From NCBI GenBank assembly GCA_040753795.1, contig JBFMDX010000028.1:12931-45988 (forward strand): DNA of 33,058 nucleotides. The letters run 5' to 3'. Shown piece by piece: positions 17,462-26,603 of this stretch. Under the pieces are notes generated by a model. It was not told the origin of the DNA and did no database searches. It worked only from the letters and a program-made list of their open reading frames with translations. Position 1 is the first letter of the stretch. Every line of letters starts with the position of its first letter. The DNA is from Thermodesulfobacteriota bacterium (GTDB lineage: Bacteria > Desulfobacterota > Desulfobacteria > Desulfobacterales > Desulfosudaceae). A program made the translations under genes and the position numbers.

Positions 17462-19012
17462 CTACAGGGGGATGTTCCCATGCTTCTTGGGCGGGTTGGT
17501 TGCCTGTTTGGTCCTGAGCATCCGCAGGGCCTCGATGATTTTCGGCCGCGTGTCCGCCGGGTCGATGACGTCGTCGATATAGCCCAGCTCGGCGGCTTTG
17601 TACGGATTGGCGAACTTGTCCCGGTAATCGGCTACCAGCCGTTTTTTCTCGGCGACCGCGTCGCCGGCCTTCTTGATTTCATCCCGGAAAATGATGTTGA
17701 CCGCACCCTCGGCGCCCATGACCGCGATTTCCGCGGTGGGATAGGCGATGTTGATGTCGCCGCGGATGTGCTTGGAGCTCATGACACAATAGGCGCCGCC
17801 GTAGGCCTTCCGGGTGATCAGGGTGATGCGGGGCACGGTAGCCTCGCAGAAGGCGTAAATCAGCTTGGCGCCGTGCTTGATGATACCGCCGTGTTCCTGA
17901 TTGGTGCCCGGCAGAAAGCCCGGCACGTCCTCGTAAATGATCAGCGGGATATTGAAGGCGTCGCAGAAGCGAACGAACCGCGCGCCCTTGACCGAGGCGT
18001 TGATATCCAGGCATCCGGCCATGACGGCCGGCTGGTTGGCGACGATGCCGACGACGGCGCCGTCCAGGCGGGCCAGGCCGATGACGATGTTGGCGCCCCA
18101 GTGCTCCTGGATTTCGAAGAAGTAACCGTTGTCCACGTTGGAGCGGATGATGGCCCGGATGTCGTAGGGCTTGTTGGGGTCCTCCGGGACCACGGTCCGT
18201 AAGTTTTCATCCCGGCGGTCGGGATCATCGTCGCAGGCGACCCGGGGCGGGTCTTCCATATTATTGTTGGGCAGAAAGGCCAGCAGTTCCCGGATTTTCA
18301 CCAGACAGGCGCCGTCGTCGGGACTGGCGAAATGGGCCACGCCGCTGACGGCGTTATGGGCCATGGCGCCGCCCAGGTCTTCTTTGGTGACGATTTCACC
18401 GGTGACGGCCTTGATCACGTCCGGTCCGGTGATGAACATGTTGCTGGTATTCTGAACCATGAAGATCCAGTCCGTCAGGGCCGGGGAGTAAACCGAGCCG
18501 CCGGCGCAGGGGCCCATGATGGCGGTGATCTGGGGAACCACGCCGGAGGCGAGTACGTTCCGCAGAAAGATATCGGCGTAACCGGCCAGGCTCATGACGC
18601 CCTCCTGGATACGCGCGCCGCCGGAGTCACACAGGCCGATGACCGGTGCGCCGACCTTCATGGCGGTTTCCATGACCTTGCAGATTTTTTCAGCGTGGGC
18701 CAGGGACAGCGATCCGCCGAAAACAGTGAAGTCCTGGGCAAAAACAAAGACCTGACGGCCGTTGACCAGGCCGTATCCGGCCACCACGCCGTCTCCGGGG
18801 ATTTTTTCTCCGTCCATGCCGAAATCCGTGCAGCGGTGGGCCTTGAACCGGTCCAGCTCGACAAAGGTACCGGGATCGAGCAGTTTGTCGACCCGCTCCC
18901 GGGCCGTCAGCTTGCCGGATTCATGCTGTTTCTTGACTCTCCCGGCGCCTCCGCCTTCCAGGGCCTGCCGGCTCTTCTCCTCGAGTTTTTCCATCGGTGT
19001 TCTGGTTTCCAT
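17462..19012 (-). CDS. mmdA: Carboxyltransferase alpha subunit, methylmalonyl-CoA decarboxylase type
   Basis: 516 aa, the usual MmdA/PccB length. It moves the carboxyl group from an acyl-CoA to biotin. Two crotonase-like halves carry the oxyanion loops [11 protein letters not shown] (128-138) and [15 protein letters not shown] (167-181) in the first half. [17 protein letters not shown] and [16 protein letters not shown] lie in the second. The sequence is of propionyl/methylmalonyl-CoA type rather than the pyruvate-carboxylase-like alpha of oxaloacetate decarboxylase. With beta, gamma and biotin genes following it would drive Na+ export while converting methylmalonyl-CoA to propionyl-CoA. Mutase and epimerase genes are not in the window. 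GGGAGG lies 16 nt before the ATG, rather far, so the start could be M7. Glutaconyl-CoA is the main alternative substrate. Confidence 0.88.
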   Translation of the reverse strand: METRTPMEKLEEKSRQALEGGGAGRVKKQHESGKLTARERVDKLLDPGTFVELDRFKAHRCTDFGMDGEKIPGDGVVAGYGLVNGRQVFVFAQDFTVFGGSLSLAHAEKICKVMETAMKVGAPVIGLCDSGGARIQEGVMSLAGYADIFLRNVLASGVVPQITAIMGPCAGGSVYSPALTDWIFMVQNTSNMFITGPDVIKAVTGEIVTKEDLGGAMAHNAVSGVAHFASPDDGACLVKIRELLAFLPNNNMEDPPRVACDDDPDRRDENLRTVVPEDPNKPYDIRAIIRSNVDNGYFFEIQEHWGANIVIGLARLDGAVVGIVANQPAVMAGCLDINASVKGARFVRFCDAFNIPLIIYEDVPGFLPGTNQEHGGIIKHGAKLIYAFCEATVPRITLITRKAYGGAYCVMSSKHIRGDINIAYPTAEIAVMGAEGAVNIIFRDEIKKAGDAVAEKKRLVADYRDKFANPYKAAELGYIDDVIDPADTRPKIIEALRMLRTKQATNPPKKHGNIPL

Positions 19013-19199
19013 AGATTGCGCGCTGACGCCTCCCTTGTAAAGAAAATAGACCTGGGCCGTTCCAATAACATTCTGAAAAATTTAAAGATCAGTCCGTTAT
19101 CAGGGCCGGACATCTTTAACAGTAGCAAATGAAGGTGTCAATATTTTTCTTTTTTTGGGTGGAAAAGATTTTTTTTCACCGAGAAGTCTGATATCTGTA

Positions 19200-19215
19200 C
19201 CGAAACAATTTTCGG
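19200..19215 (+). promoter_or_regulatory. Hairpin next to the ribosome-binding site of RND exporter 3
   Basis: CCGAAA-CAAT-TTTCGG is a perfect 6-bp inverted repeat ending one base before the AAGGAG at 19217-19222. It could influence ribosome access. The 220-bp divergent gap between mmdA and this gene is otherwise AT-rich, with long T-runs at 19145-19176. I could not pick a confident promoter in it. Confidence 0.35.
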
Positions 19216-19233
19216 CAAGGAGTTTTTCTGGAA

Positions 19234-21675
19234 GTGGAGACGTTGCCTCAACCCACGCGGTTTGAATCCCTGATGAACCGGCTGGCGGAATCGTTCGAGC
19301 ACCTGGGCGGATTCGTCTATGACCATAAAAAGCTTGTTGTCGCCCTGACGCTGGTGATCGTCGGTGTTTCGGCCTATTTCGCCGAAAAAGTCCGTTTTGA
19401 CACCTCCTTTGAATCCTATTTTGACCGGGATGATCCCGCCTACGCCGCCTATCTGGATTATCGGGATGATTTCGGATCGGATGAAATGGCTTACATCCTC
19501 TATGAAGTGCCCGACAACGCCAATGGCGTCTGGGATCTGGAGGTGATGAAAAAAATTGAACGGCTGACCCGGGAACTGGAAGCGGAAGTTCCTTTCATCA
19601 AGGAAGTGACTTCCCTGGCCAACGCGGAATTCATCGAAGGCCGGGAGGACGAACTCCTGGTCCGTGAAATTCTTGACCCTTACCCGCAAACCCGGGAAGA
19701 GTTGCTGGCCATGCGGGACAAGGTGATGAAAAAACCCCTGCTGGCCGGGACCCTGACCAGCGCGGACGGGAAATACGGCGCCGTTTATATCGAAATGGAA
19801 AAGTCGTCCGTTGACGCCGAAGAGACCCTGGTCCTGGATCCGGCCAAAGGGCCGGAAATGGATAACGTCTATCCCCAGGTCACCAATGACGCCATCGAGC
19901 GAGTCCTGGCCCGGCCCGAGTACGCGGGCATCCGTTTCCATCACACCGGCGACGCGGCCCTGACCTCGACCTACAATCGCATCACCCGGGGGGAAAGCCT
20001 CCGCCTGGGGCTTCTCGCCGTGGCTTTTATCGGCGGCCTGCTGCTTCTCTTCTTCCGCCGGCCCATGGGCGTGCTGGGGCCGCTGTTGACCGTTTCCCTG
20101 GCCATCCTGGCCGCCATGGGCTTTGTGGGCATCGTGGGCTGGCATCTGGACATCATGTTCATGATGCTGCCCGGGACGATCATCACCGTCGGCGTGGCCA
20201 GCGCGATTCACATCCTGACCGGATACACGGTCTGCCGAAAACAGCTCAAGGATAATCGCGCCGCCATCCGCAAGACCATGCTGTTGGTGGGCGCGCCCTG
20301 CCTGTTCACCATGCTGACGGACGTGGCCGGATTCGGTTCCACCAATATCTCTCCCATCAAGGCCATCAATCATTTCGCCTACTACAGCTCCTTCGGGGTG
20401 ATCATGGCCTTTGCTTTCACGGTGACGGTATTCATCGCCATCCTGACGCTGTTCGGCAATCCGGCCGCGGCCGGCAGGCAAACAGCGGAAAGTCCGGCGG
20501 CGGCGGACGCGAGGCCCCGCAAAAAACATTTCTCCGTCCGGTTCTTTGCCGCCCTGACCCGTTTTGATGTCCGTCACCCCTGGAAGATCATCATCGTCTG
20601 GATGGTTTTTTTCGCGGTGACCGGATCCGGTACGGCGTTTCTGCAGGTGGACTCCAATTTTCTCAACGAGTTTTCGGAGGACCTGCCCATCCGCAAAACC
20701 ACCGAATATGTCGACCGGACCATGCTGGGAGCCGGCGGGTTCAGCTACGTGTTTGATTCCGGCGAGCAGGACGGCATCTGTGACCCGGAATTTCTAAAAC
20801 GGGTGGAAACCCTTCAGAACCGGATCAACCAGGAAACGCAACTGGTCATGAAGACCATGTCCATCGTGGACCTGCTCAAGGACATCAACCGCAGCTTCCA
20901 CGACGAGGATCCCGCCTATTATGTTCTGCCCGAAACCCGGGAACTGGCCGCCCAGTATCTGCTGCTTTACGAGATGTCCGGCGGCGACGAACTGGGGAAC
21001 TATGTCACCGGCGATATGCGGCGGGTCAACCTGCAGGTGCACAGCAAGCTGGTGTCCTCCAGCGTCTACAAAAAAGTGACCGATGACGTCAACGATTTCA
21101 TCACCAAGGAATTTCCTCCGGAGCAGCAACCGGTGTTGACGGGCAGCGGGTATCTCTGGATCAAACTGGTCCAGTATATTGTCCGCAGTCAGATCCTGGG
21201 ATTTTCAGTGGCCTTCGGCGTCATCGCCGTGATGATGTGCCTGGCCCTGGGGTCTATCCGGGTGGGACTGCTCTCCATGATCCCCAACCTGGCGCCGGTT
21301 TTCGTGACCCTGGGGTTCATGGGCCTGACCGGGATTCCCCTGGATTACGTCAAGCTGCTCATCGCCAGCATCGCCATCGGTATTGCCGTGGACGACACCC
21401 TTCATTTTCTCCTGAGGTACCGGCTGGAGTTCTGGCGGACACGAGACTACCAGGCGGCGCTGAACGCATCGCTCAACGATGTCGGCCGGGCCGTGTTCAT
21501 CACCACCCTGGTCTTGCTGGCCGGGTTCGCGACCAATCTGTTTTCGGTCATGAACAGCTTTGTCGAATTCGGTTATCTGACCCTGATTACCCTGTCGGTG
21601 GCGGCCCTGGCGGATTATTTTCTGACGCCGGCCCTGATCATCGTCACCAGGGCCTTTGGACCCGAGGCCAGATGA
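19234..21675 (+). CDS. RND/MMPL-family exporter 3 (COG1033 type)
   Basis: 813 aa, GTG start supported by AAGGAG at 19217-19222. It has the same two-half RND plan as the exporters at 7910 and 11594: TM1 about 33-50, a periplasmic loop, five TM (about 255-455), a second TM at about 485, a loop and five TM. The second half keeps D720-D721 (GIAVDDTLHF). In the first half the acidic position is serine (S323, GVASAIH). It is closer in sequence style to exporter 1 than to exporter 2 (shared SFESYFDRDDPAY-like and EVTSL segments). Its stop codon overlaps the start of the AI-2E permease gene (ATGA), so the two are translationally coupled and may work on a common substrate (inference). Confidence 0.9.
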   Translation: METLPQPTRFESLMNRLAESFEHLGGFVYDHKKLVVALTLVIVGVSAYFAEKVRFDTSFESYFDRDDPAYAAYLDYRDDFGSDEMAYILYEVPDNANGVWDLEVMKKIERLTRELEAEVPFIKEVTSLANAEFIEGREDELLVREILDPYPQTREELLAMRDKVMKKPLLAGTLTSADGKYGAVYIEMEKSSVDAEETLVLDPAKGPEMDNVYPQVTNDAIERVLARPEYAGIRFHHTGDAALTSTYNRITRGESLRLGLLAVAFIGGLLLLFFRRPMGVLGPLLTVSLAILAAMGFVGIVGWHLDIMFMMLPGTIITVGVASAIHILTGYTVCRKQLKDNRAAIRKTMLLVGAPCLFTMLTDVAGFGSTNISPIKAINHFAYYSSFGVIMAFAFTVTVFIAILTLFGNPAAAGRQTAESPAAADARPRKKHFSVRFFAALTRFDVRHPWKIIIVWMVFFAVTGSGTAFLQVDSNFLNEFSEDLPIRKTTEYVDRTMLGAGGFSYVFDSGEQDGICDPEFLKRVETLQNRINQETQLVMKTMSIVDLLKDINRSFHDEDPAYYVLPETRELAAQYLLLYEMSGGDELGNYVTGDMRRVNLQVHSKLVSSSVYKKVTDDVNDFITKEFPPEQQPVLTGSGYLWIKLVQYIVRSQILGFSVAFGVIAVMMCLALGSIRVGLLSMIPNLAPVFVTLGFMGLTGIPLDYVKLLIASIAIGIAVDDTLHFLLRYRLEFWRTRDYQAALNASLNDVGRAVFITTLVLLAGFATNLFSVMNSFVEFGYLTLITLSVAALADYFLTPALIIVTRAFGPEAR

Positions 21676-22865
21676 AGACGTCAATCGACCATACCGATCA
21701 CTGCGACCGGGATCTGCTGGATATGCCCGAAAACCGGCTGGCCGTCGGCTCCCAGCCTGAATCCGTTGGTTGCCGCCGGAACACCATTCTGGAAAAACAC
21801 CCCTATCTCTGCGGTTACGCATTCCTGCTGGCCATCGTCCTGCTGTTTTCCGTGTCCAGTCTGTCGATGTTTTTAATCTCGTTCCTGTTTCTTTATTTTA
21901 TTTCCGACTTTATCACCAATGACGTGCGCCGGTTTATCCCGTTTCTGCCCAAGGCCTTTCTGTTTTCGTTTCTATACGTTGCCGTCATCCTGTTTATTAT
22001 CCTGGCTTCCAATAAAATCATTCCGGAAATGATCCGGCAACTCCCCGATATCGCCCAGAAAGTCCAGGCCCAGGCTATCGACCAGTACGCGGACCTCTAT
22101 CAACGCTGGAATCTTCAGAAGTACGCCGACAAGTATATCAATCCGAATGAAGTACGTTCCGTCATCGTCAAGGGTACCACCACGGTCCTGCAGTTTGTGA
22201 TGGATCGCGTCAAGCCGGTTTACATGGGGGTGATCTATTTTATTTTCGCCCTGGTGATCAACCTGCTTTTTTACCACAACCGTGAACAGGCCGACCGGGT
22301 ATTTGCCCGCAAACCCGGGAGCCTGATGCATTATCTTTACCAGTTCGCCGAAATGCGGATCCGGGTGTTTTATTTTTACTTCAAGCGGGTCATGATCGGC
22401 CAGATCATCATTTCCACCATCAACACCAGCATATCCGCCGTCGCCATCCTGGCCCTGGAGCTGCCCAATCCGCTTTTCCTGGTTTTTATCGTGTTTGTCT
22501 GCGGCCTTTTCCCGGTGGTCGGCAATATCGCTTCCAACACTATCCTGACAATCATCGCCTTTGTGTCCGTCGGCCTCTGGGGGGCCCTGGTCTGTCTGGG
22601 ACTGCTGGTGGTGATTCACAAGCTGGAATATTTTTTAAATTCCAAGATCATCAGCGGCATCGTCAATCTGCCCATGGTGGTGACCCTGTCGGCCCTGGTG
22701 GTGTTCGAGGTGCTGATGGGCATCATCGGGCTGATCCTGGCGATCCCCATGCTTCTGTTTATCAGGCATGAACTGGAACATCTTCCGGGAATGGCAGGCG
22801 GGTCTTCAGGGGATGAGGAAAAGACGGAGAACAGTCAGATTTCAATTCCGCCGGCGGGGGCATAG
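21672..22865 (+). CDS. AI-2E family permease (YdiK/PerM/TqsA-like)
   Basis: 397 aa. A longer open frame runs back into the exporter gene, but the ATG at 21672 forms an ATGA overlap with the exporter's stop and is the natural start. Two close N-terminal hydrophobic segments (about 47-85) and a third are followed by a soluble stretch (KIIPEMIRQLPDIAQKVQ and on). A C-terminal TM block with the family's GLFPVVGNIASN and LILAIPMLLFIR motifs follows, giving about seven to eight TM. The family was named for AI-2 export (TqsA), but many members are Na+/H+ antiporters or of unknown substrate. The convergent neighbour is an LsrF-like gene 67 nt away, which is suggestive but not proof of an AI-2 link. 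Confidence 0.88.
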   Translation: MKTSIDHTDHCDRDLLDMPENRLAVGSQPESVGCRRNTILEKHPYLCGYAFLLAIVLLFSVSSLSMFLISFLFLYFISDFITNDVRRFIPFLPKAFLFSFLYVAVILFIILASNKIIPEMIRQLPDIAQKVQAQAIDQYADLYQRWNLQKYADKYINPNEVRSVIVKGTTTVLQFVMDRVKPVYMGVIYFIFALVINLLFYHNREQADRVFARKPGSLMHYLYQFAEMRIRVFYFYFKRVMIGQIIISTINTSISAVAILALELPNPLFLVFIVFVCGLFPVVGNIASNTILTIIAFVSVGLWGALVCLGLLVVIHKLEYFLNSKIISGIVNLPMVVTLSALVVFEVLMGIIGLILAIPMLLFIRHELEHLPGMAGGSSGDEEKTENSQISIPPAGA

Positions 22866-22876
22866 GGGATATTAAA

Positions 22877-22910
22877 AGGGGTCAAGGGACGAGGGTTGTT
22901 TTTGACCCCT
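22877..22910. terminator. Inverted repeat between convergent genes
   Basis: AGGGGTCAA (22877-22885) and TTGACCCCT (22902-22910) form a perfect 9-bp stem around a 16-nt loop in the 67-bp gap between two convergent stop codons. There is a T-run in the loop but none after the stem, so it is a possible bidirectional transcript end rather than a textbook intrinsic terminator. The G-rich GGGGTCAAGGG motif also occurs at 3216-3226, so it may be part of an interspersed repeat. Confidence 0.45.
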
Positions 22911-22932
22911 CGACCCCTGGAACCCTTTAAAG

Positions 22933-23829
22933 CTACTTCTTCTTTTTCTTCTTTTCGTTTTTCAGCGTGTTGTACAGATCAAAAGCCTTTTTCGGCGTCT
23001 CATTGTCATGAACCACGGCCCGGACCGCCTGGATCATGGCCGTGGGCGCGTCGGACTGGAAGATATTGCGGCCCATGTCCACGCCGGCCGCGCCCTGCTG
23101 TACGGCATTATACGCCATGGTCAGGGCGTCGAATTCCGGGATTTTCTTGCCGCCGGCCATGACGATGGGCACCGGGCAGGAGGCGGTCACGGTTTCAAAC
23201 CCCTTGTCGATGTAATAGGATTTGACGTAGTGCGCTCCCAGTTCGGCGCAGATCCGGGTGGCCAGACGGAAGTACCGGGCGTCCCGGGCCATGTCCTTGC
23301 CAACGGCCGTCACGGCCAGGGTGGGGATGCCGTAACGGGTGCCCAGATCGACCAGGCGGGTCATGTTGATGAGGGACTGGCGCTCGAATTCGGCGCCGAT
23401 GAACACCTGGACGGCCATGGCGCAGACGTTCATCCGGATGGAGTCCTCGATGTCCACGGCGATCTCCTCGTTGGACAGCTCCTTTAAGATGCTGGCGCCG
23501 CCCGAGGCCCGCACGACAATGGGAACGGTGGCGGAGGGCGGCACCACGCTCCGGAGGATGCCCCGCGTCAGCATGAGGGTGTCGGCATAGGGGACCAGGG
23601 GCAGAATGTTGATGTCGATCCGTTCCAGGCCGGTGGTCGGTCCCTGGAAATAGCCGTGGTCAATGGCCAGCATGACGGTCCGGCCGCTTTTCGGATTGAA
23701 GATCCGGGCCAGCCGGTTTTTCATGCCCCAATCCAAAGAGTTGCATCCCTTCAGATAGAAACCATCGCATTTCTGGGGAACATCCGTGTGATAATTTTTC
23801 CCTTCTTTTACCGCATCCGCATCCGGCAT
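22933..23829 (-). CDS. lsrF: LsrF-like class I aldolase/thiolase
   Basis: 298 aa. It strongly resembles E. coli LsrF, which transfers an acetyl group from 3-hydroxy-5-phosphonooxypentane-2,4-dione to CoA at the end of AI-2 breakdown. Shared landmarks from memory of that protein are [52 protein letters not shown], the Schiff-base lysine K203 in [18 protein letters not shown] and [10 protein letters not shown]. The C-terminus ends in a run of lysines (KNEKKKKKK), an oddity. GGAGGT lies 6 nt before the ATG. It is last of three same-strand genes (aldolase/SDR, VOC, this). No lsrK, lsrR, lsrG or Lsr ABC transporter is nearby, so a role in a different phosphosugar pathway is possible. Confidence 0.85.
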   Translation of the reverse strand: MPDADAVKEGKNYHTDVPQKCDGFYLKGCNSLDWGMKNRLARIFNPKSGRTVMLAIDHGYFQGPTTGLERIDINILPLVPYADTLMLTRGILRSVVPPSATVPIVVRASGGASILKELSNEEIAVDIEDSIRMNVCAMAVQVFIGAEFERQSLINMTRLVDLGTRYGIPTLAVTAVGKDMARDARYFRLATRICAELGAHYVKSYYIDKGFETVTASCPVPIVMAGGKKIPEFDALTMAYNAVQQGAAGVDMGRNIFQSDAPTAMIQAVRAVVHDNETPKKAFDLYNTLKNEKKKKKK

Positions 23830-23861
23830 GATCGACCTCCATCGATTAGTATGGTTAGTGA

Positions 23862-24236
23862 TTATTTGATTTCAAACAAATTATTATCGTCGTCCCTGAT
23901 AAAGACAATAAACGTCCCGTCTCCCCGGGGAATCCGGTGAACCGGAACATCCATCCGCAAACATTTTTCAAAAAAACCATCACGATCATCGACAATCAGG
24001 CAGGAGTGGGAGACCGCGACAATTTCCCGCGCGGGGGTGACGAAGATCTCAAAAAGAAGTCCGTTGTTCCCGCTGTAATTGATCAGCCGTGCCTCTTCGC
24101 TGATGTTGAATATCTGCGACATTTTTTCCGCCGGAACCATTCGGACGTCCTTTTTTTCAAGGCCCAGCAAATCCCGGTAAAACCTGTCGCTCTTTTTTTC
24201 CGATGAACTGGCCAGGGCGATATGATGCAATTGCAT
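23862..24236 (-). CDS. VOC-superfamily (glyoxalase-like) protein
   Basis: 124 aa, two beta-alpha-beta-beta-beta modules. Candidate metal ligands are H5 (LHHIALA), E63 (LLFEIF), H77 (VSHSCLIV) and E122 (NLFEIK), the four-ligand pattern of an active VOC metalloenzyme. A longer frame extends upstream into the preceding gene, but the ATG at 24236, 14 nt after that gene's stop, fits both the fold's beginning and the operon. Members isomerise, epimerise or cleave small alpha-keto or aldehyde compounds. Here the context of two aldolases suggests detoxification or rearrangement of a sugar-derived aldehyde (inference). The substrate is unknown. Confidence 0.8.
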   Translation of the reverse strand: MQLHHIALASSSEKKSDRFYRDLLGLEKKDVRMVPAEKMSQIFNISEEARLINYSGNNGLLFEIFVTPAREIVAVSHSCLIVDDRDGFFEKCLRMDVPVHRIPRGDGTFIVFIRDDDNNLFEIK

Positions 24237-24250
24237 GGCTGTTATCCGTG

Positions 24251-26323
24251 TTACCTGGGAAATGCCGCCGGCACGCCGCCGTCCACCGGCAGGGCGGCGC
24301 CCGTTGTGGGAGTCAGGTTGGCGGCGAAAAAGACCACGGCATTGCCCACATGCTGGGCCGACACCGAAACCTTGAGCAGGTTCCGCTGCCGGTAATATTC
24401 TTTCAGCCCTTCGGGATCGAGTCCGCGCGCTTTCATCCGATCCGGCCCGATCAACGCCCACAGCTTGGAGGGAACGTTCTCGTCCCCGAAAACCGCATCC
24501 GGATTGATCATGTTCACCCGGACACCGAGTTCGGCCAGTTCCAGGGCCGCGATCTTCGCCATCTGATGGGCGCCTGCTTTGGAAGCGCTGTAGGCTCCGA
24601 AGGAAGCGCCGGGATCGAATACATTTTTGGTGCTGATCAGAACGATATTACCGCCGGTTTTCTGCCGGCGAAACACGGGAACCACCGCCTTGATAACATT
24701 AACTGTCCCCGTGAGGTTTACACTCATAACATTTTGAAATACTTTTATATCCAAATCTTCAATCTTTGCCACATGGGCGATTCCGGCATTGGGCACCAGG
24801 ATATCCAGTCCGCCGAATTTCAGACAAACTTTTTCCAGACCCGACTGAACGCTTTTTTCATCAGTAACGTCAAAATTGATGCCGGCGACCCGGTCGGCAT
24901 CATAACGATGGGCCAGAATCTGTCTCACGATCTCCAGCCCGGTTTCGTCAATATCGGAAACCGCCACCGTGGCCCCGGCCGCCAGCAGGCGGTCGGCGAT
25001 ACCGAAACCGATGGCGCCGGCCGCGCCGGTCACCAGGGCGATTTTCCCTGCCAGCAGGGCAGGAGGGGCACCGCGGAGTTTTTTCAGTTGAAGGGGCCAG
25101 TACTCCATGTCAAAAACATGGGCCTCGTCAATGGGCACGCATGACGCCAGGCCCGCCTGAAAACGGGTCAGGAGAGTATGCGCGGCGATATCCGCGGCGA
25201 CGCGGGCCGCCTTCCTTGTTTTTCCCAGGGCGAACAGGCCGACTCCGGCCACAAGAAATATCCGCGGGGTCGGGTCCAGCATGACCAGGTCGGAATCGTT
25301 CCGGAAAGCGTTGAAACCGGTTTCATAGGCCGCCCGCCAGGTCGCTACCCGCTCCCTGATCACCGCGGAAAGGTCTTCGTCCCCGGCCGGGACATTATCG
25401 ATATAAATATACCGGTTCCCCGTACGGATGACATGATCCGGTGTCAGCACACCCGCTTCGCATATGCTTGCCGCCATGGAACTCATGGATACGTTGATGA
25501 TGTCGTCCTCTTCGCGGACATCCACCAGCAGGGTACACGGGTTGCCCGCGGCATCGGAACCGGCGCAGGCCCCGCGGATCATCTGGGCGATTCTGGCCGG
25601 CGCGCCGTCGTCCCGGATAGCGGCCGACCAGTTGCTGTCGCCGGTCGGCTGGCCGTTCAGCCAGGCTTCGGCCCGGGCGATGAAATCCATCATGCGGCGG
25701 AAGGGGGTTTCCGCGTCTTCTCCAAAGGTGAAGATGCCGTGATTCAGCACCACGATGGCTTCCGCGTCCGCCTGTTTTTCCCAGGCGGTTACCGCGGATA
25801 AGGCCAGGGGAAGCCCGGATTTTTCATACGGGATGACGCATACCGCCGGGCCCAGGACTTGCCTGACAGCGGCATCGGCATCGGCGCGGCTGGTCAGGGC
25901 GAGAATGGCGTCGGCGTGGGTGTGATCAATGAATTTATGGGGCAGGAACACATGCAGCAGGGCCTCCACCGAGGGGTCCGGCGCGTCTGCCCGCAGCTTA
26001 TGGATCTTGAGCTGGTTGTCCATCTCCTCGTCGGTTATTCCGGTCAATTGCCTCAACCGGCGCAGGGGGGCCAGATCCAGGGACGTAAAACCGGCGGCAT
26101 CGATGGCGGCCAGATCCGCGCCGCTGCCTTTGACATAAATTACCGTCCGGTCTTCTCCAAAAAGGTCTTTTTCAACCGTTTTCATAGAGGTGTTGCCGCC
26201 GCCGTGCAGGACCCAGGCGGGGTTTTGCCCGATAAGACGGGAAGTATAGATCCGTTCGGCCATGTCCCGGGAAAGGCCGGGGCGGGAGATCATGATTTCC
26301 GCTATTTTTGATTCTTCAAGCAT
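24251..26323 (-). CDS. Bifunctional class II aldolase / short-chain dehydrogenase
   Basis: 690 aa. Residues 1-400 form a class II aldolase/adducin domain with GGGNTSMK (41-48), the zinc-binding HTH pair H134/H136 and NHG (194-196). Residues about 422-690 form an SDR domain with NAD motif TGAAGAIG (432-439), NAG (512-514), a catalytic serine in VLISTKN and YSASK (578-582). The fusion is known from bifunctional rhamnulose-1-phosphate aldolase/lactaldehyde dehydrogenases of L-rhamnose and related deoxy-sugar use. There the aldolase yields dihydroxyacetone phosphate plus lactaldehyde and the SDR oxidises the aldehyde. No rhamnose isomerase or kinase is nearby, so the sugar is open. It is the first gene of the three-gene run. 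Confidence 0.9.
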   Translation of the reverse strand: MLEESKIAEIMISRPGLSRDMAERIYTSRLIGQNPAWVLHGGGNTSMKTVEKDLFGEDRTVIYVKGSGADLAAIDAAGFTSLDLAPLRRLRQLTGITDEEMDNQLKIHKLRADAPDPSVEALLHVFLPHKFIDHTHADAILALTSRADADAAVRQVLGPAVCVIPYEKSGLPLALSAVTAWEKQADAEAIVVLNHGIFTFGEDAETPFRRMMDFIARAEAWLNGQPTGDSNWSAAIRDDGAPARIAQMIRGACAGSDAAGNPCTLLVDVREEDDIINVSMSSMAASICEAGVLTPDHVIRTGNRYIYIDNVPAGDEDLSAVIRERVATWRAAYETGFNAFRNDSDLVMLDPTPRIFLVAGVGLFALGKTRKAARVAADIAAHTLLTRFQAGLASCVPIDEAHVFDMEYWPLQLKKLRGAPPALLAGKIALVTGAAGAIGFGIADRLLAAGATVAVSDIDETGLEIVRQILAHRYDADRVAGINFDVTDEKSVQSGLEKVCLKFGGLDILVPNAGIAHVAKIEDLDIKVFQNVMSVNLTGTVNVIKAVVPVFRRQKTGGNIVLISTKNVFDPGASFGAYSASKAGAHQMAKIAALELAELGVRVNMINPDAVFGDENVPSKLWALIGPDRMKARGLDPEGLKEYYRQRNLLKVSVSAQHVGNAVVFFAANLTPTTGAALPVDGGVPAAFPR

Positions 26324-26392
26324 GCGTGGAATTCCAGAGATTATGATTTTTTCCGTTAGTATGATGAAACAGCGTTTCTGTCAAACAAAAAT

Positions 26393-26437
26393 AAGTGTTA
26401 AGTGATTAAGTGTTAAGTGATTAAGTGTTAAGTGATG
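26393..26437. repeat. Three 15-bp tandem repeats
   Basis: AAGTGTTAAGTGATT occurs at 26393-26407 and 26408-26422, and with a last-base change at 26423-26437. Each unit itself contains two AAGTG/AGTG motifs. It lies in the 365-bp divergent gap between the aldolase/SDR gene and the porin gene. It could be a simple-sequence array or a set of binding sites for a regulator. Confidence 0.75.
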
Positions 26438-26573
26438 AAGCGAAGCGGTTATTTTAAAAGTGGCCCCGGATTTTGATTCGCTCTGGCACGGCATCTGCTT
26501 TACGTTACCGGTAATCGCATGGCCGGATTGTTTCTTTGAAATATGCCGAAATGATACCGACCGGTTCCAGATT

Positions 26574-26603
26574 TTGGCGAGGGTATCGTAAGTGTTATAT
26601 AAT
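26574..26603 (+). promoter_or_regulatory. Candidate sigma-70 promoter of the porin gene
   Basis: TTGGCG (26574-26579), an 18-bp spacer and a perfect TATAAT (26598-26603) in an AT-rich stretch. The transcript would start near 26610 and have an untranslated leader of about 80 nt before the porin ATG. Confidence 0.5.

Noticed and set aside
21237-21671. N-terminal extension of the AI-2E permease into the exporter gene
   Set aside because: That segment is out-of-frame reading of the conserved RND exporter. The ATGA overlap at 21672 gives a natural start and the normal family length.
22933-23829. Claim that the organism uses AI-2 quorum sensing
   Set aside because: Only one LsrF-like gene and an AI-2E-family name support it. 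No luxS, lsrK, lsrR or Lsr transporter is in the window, and AI-2E proteins have other functions.
24237-24461. N-terminal extension of the VOC protein
   Set aside because: The extra residues are arginine/glycine-rich wrong-frame reading of the aldolase/SDR gene. The fold begins at MQLHHIAL.
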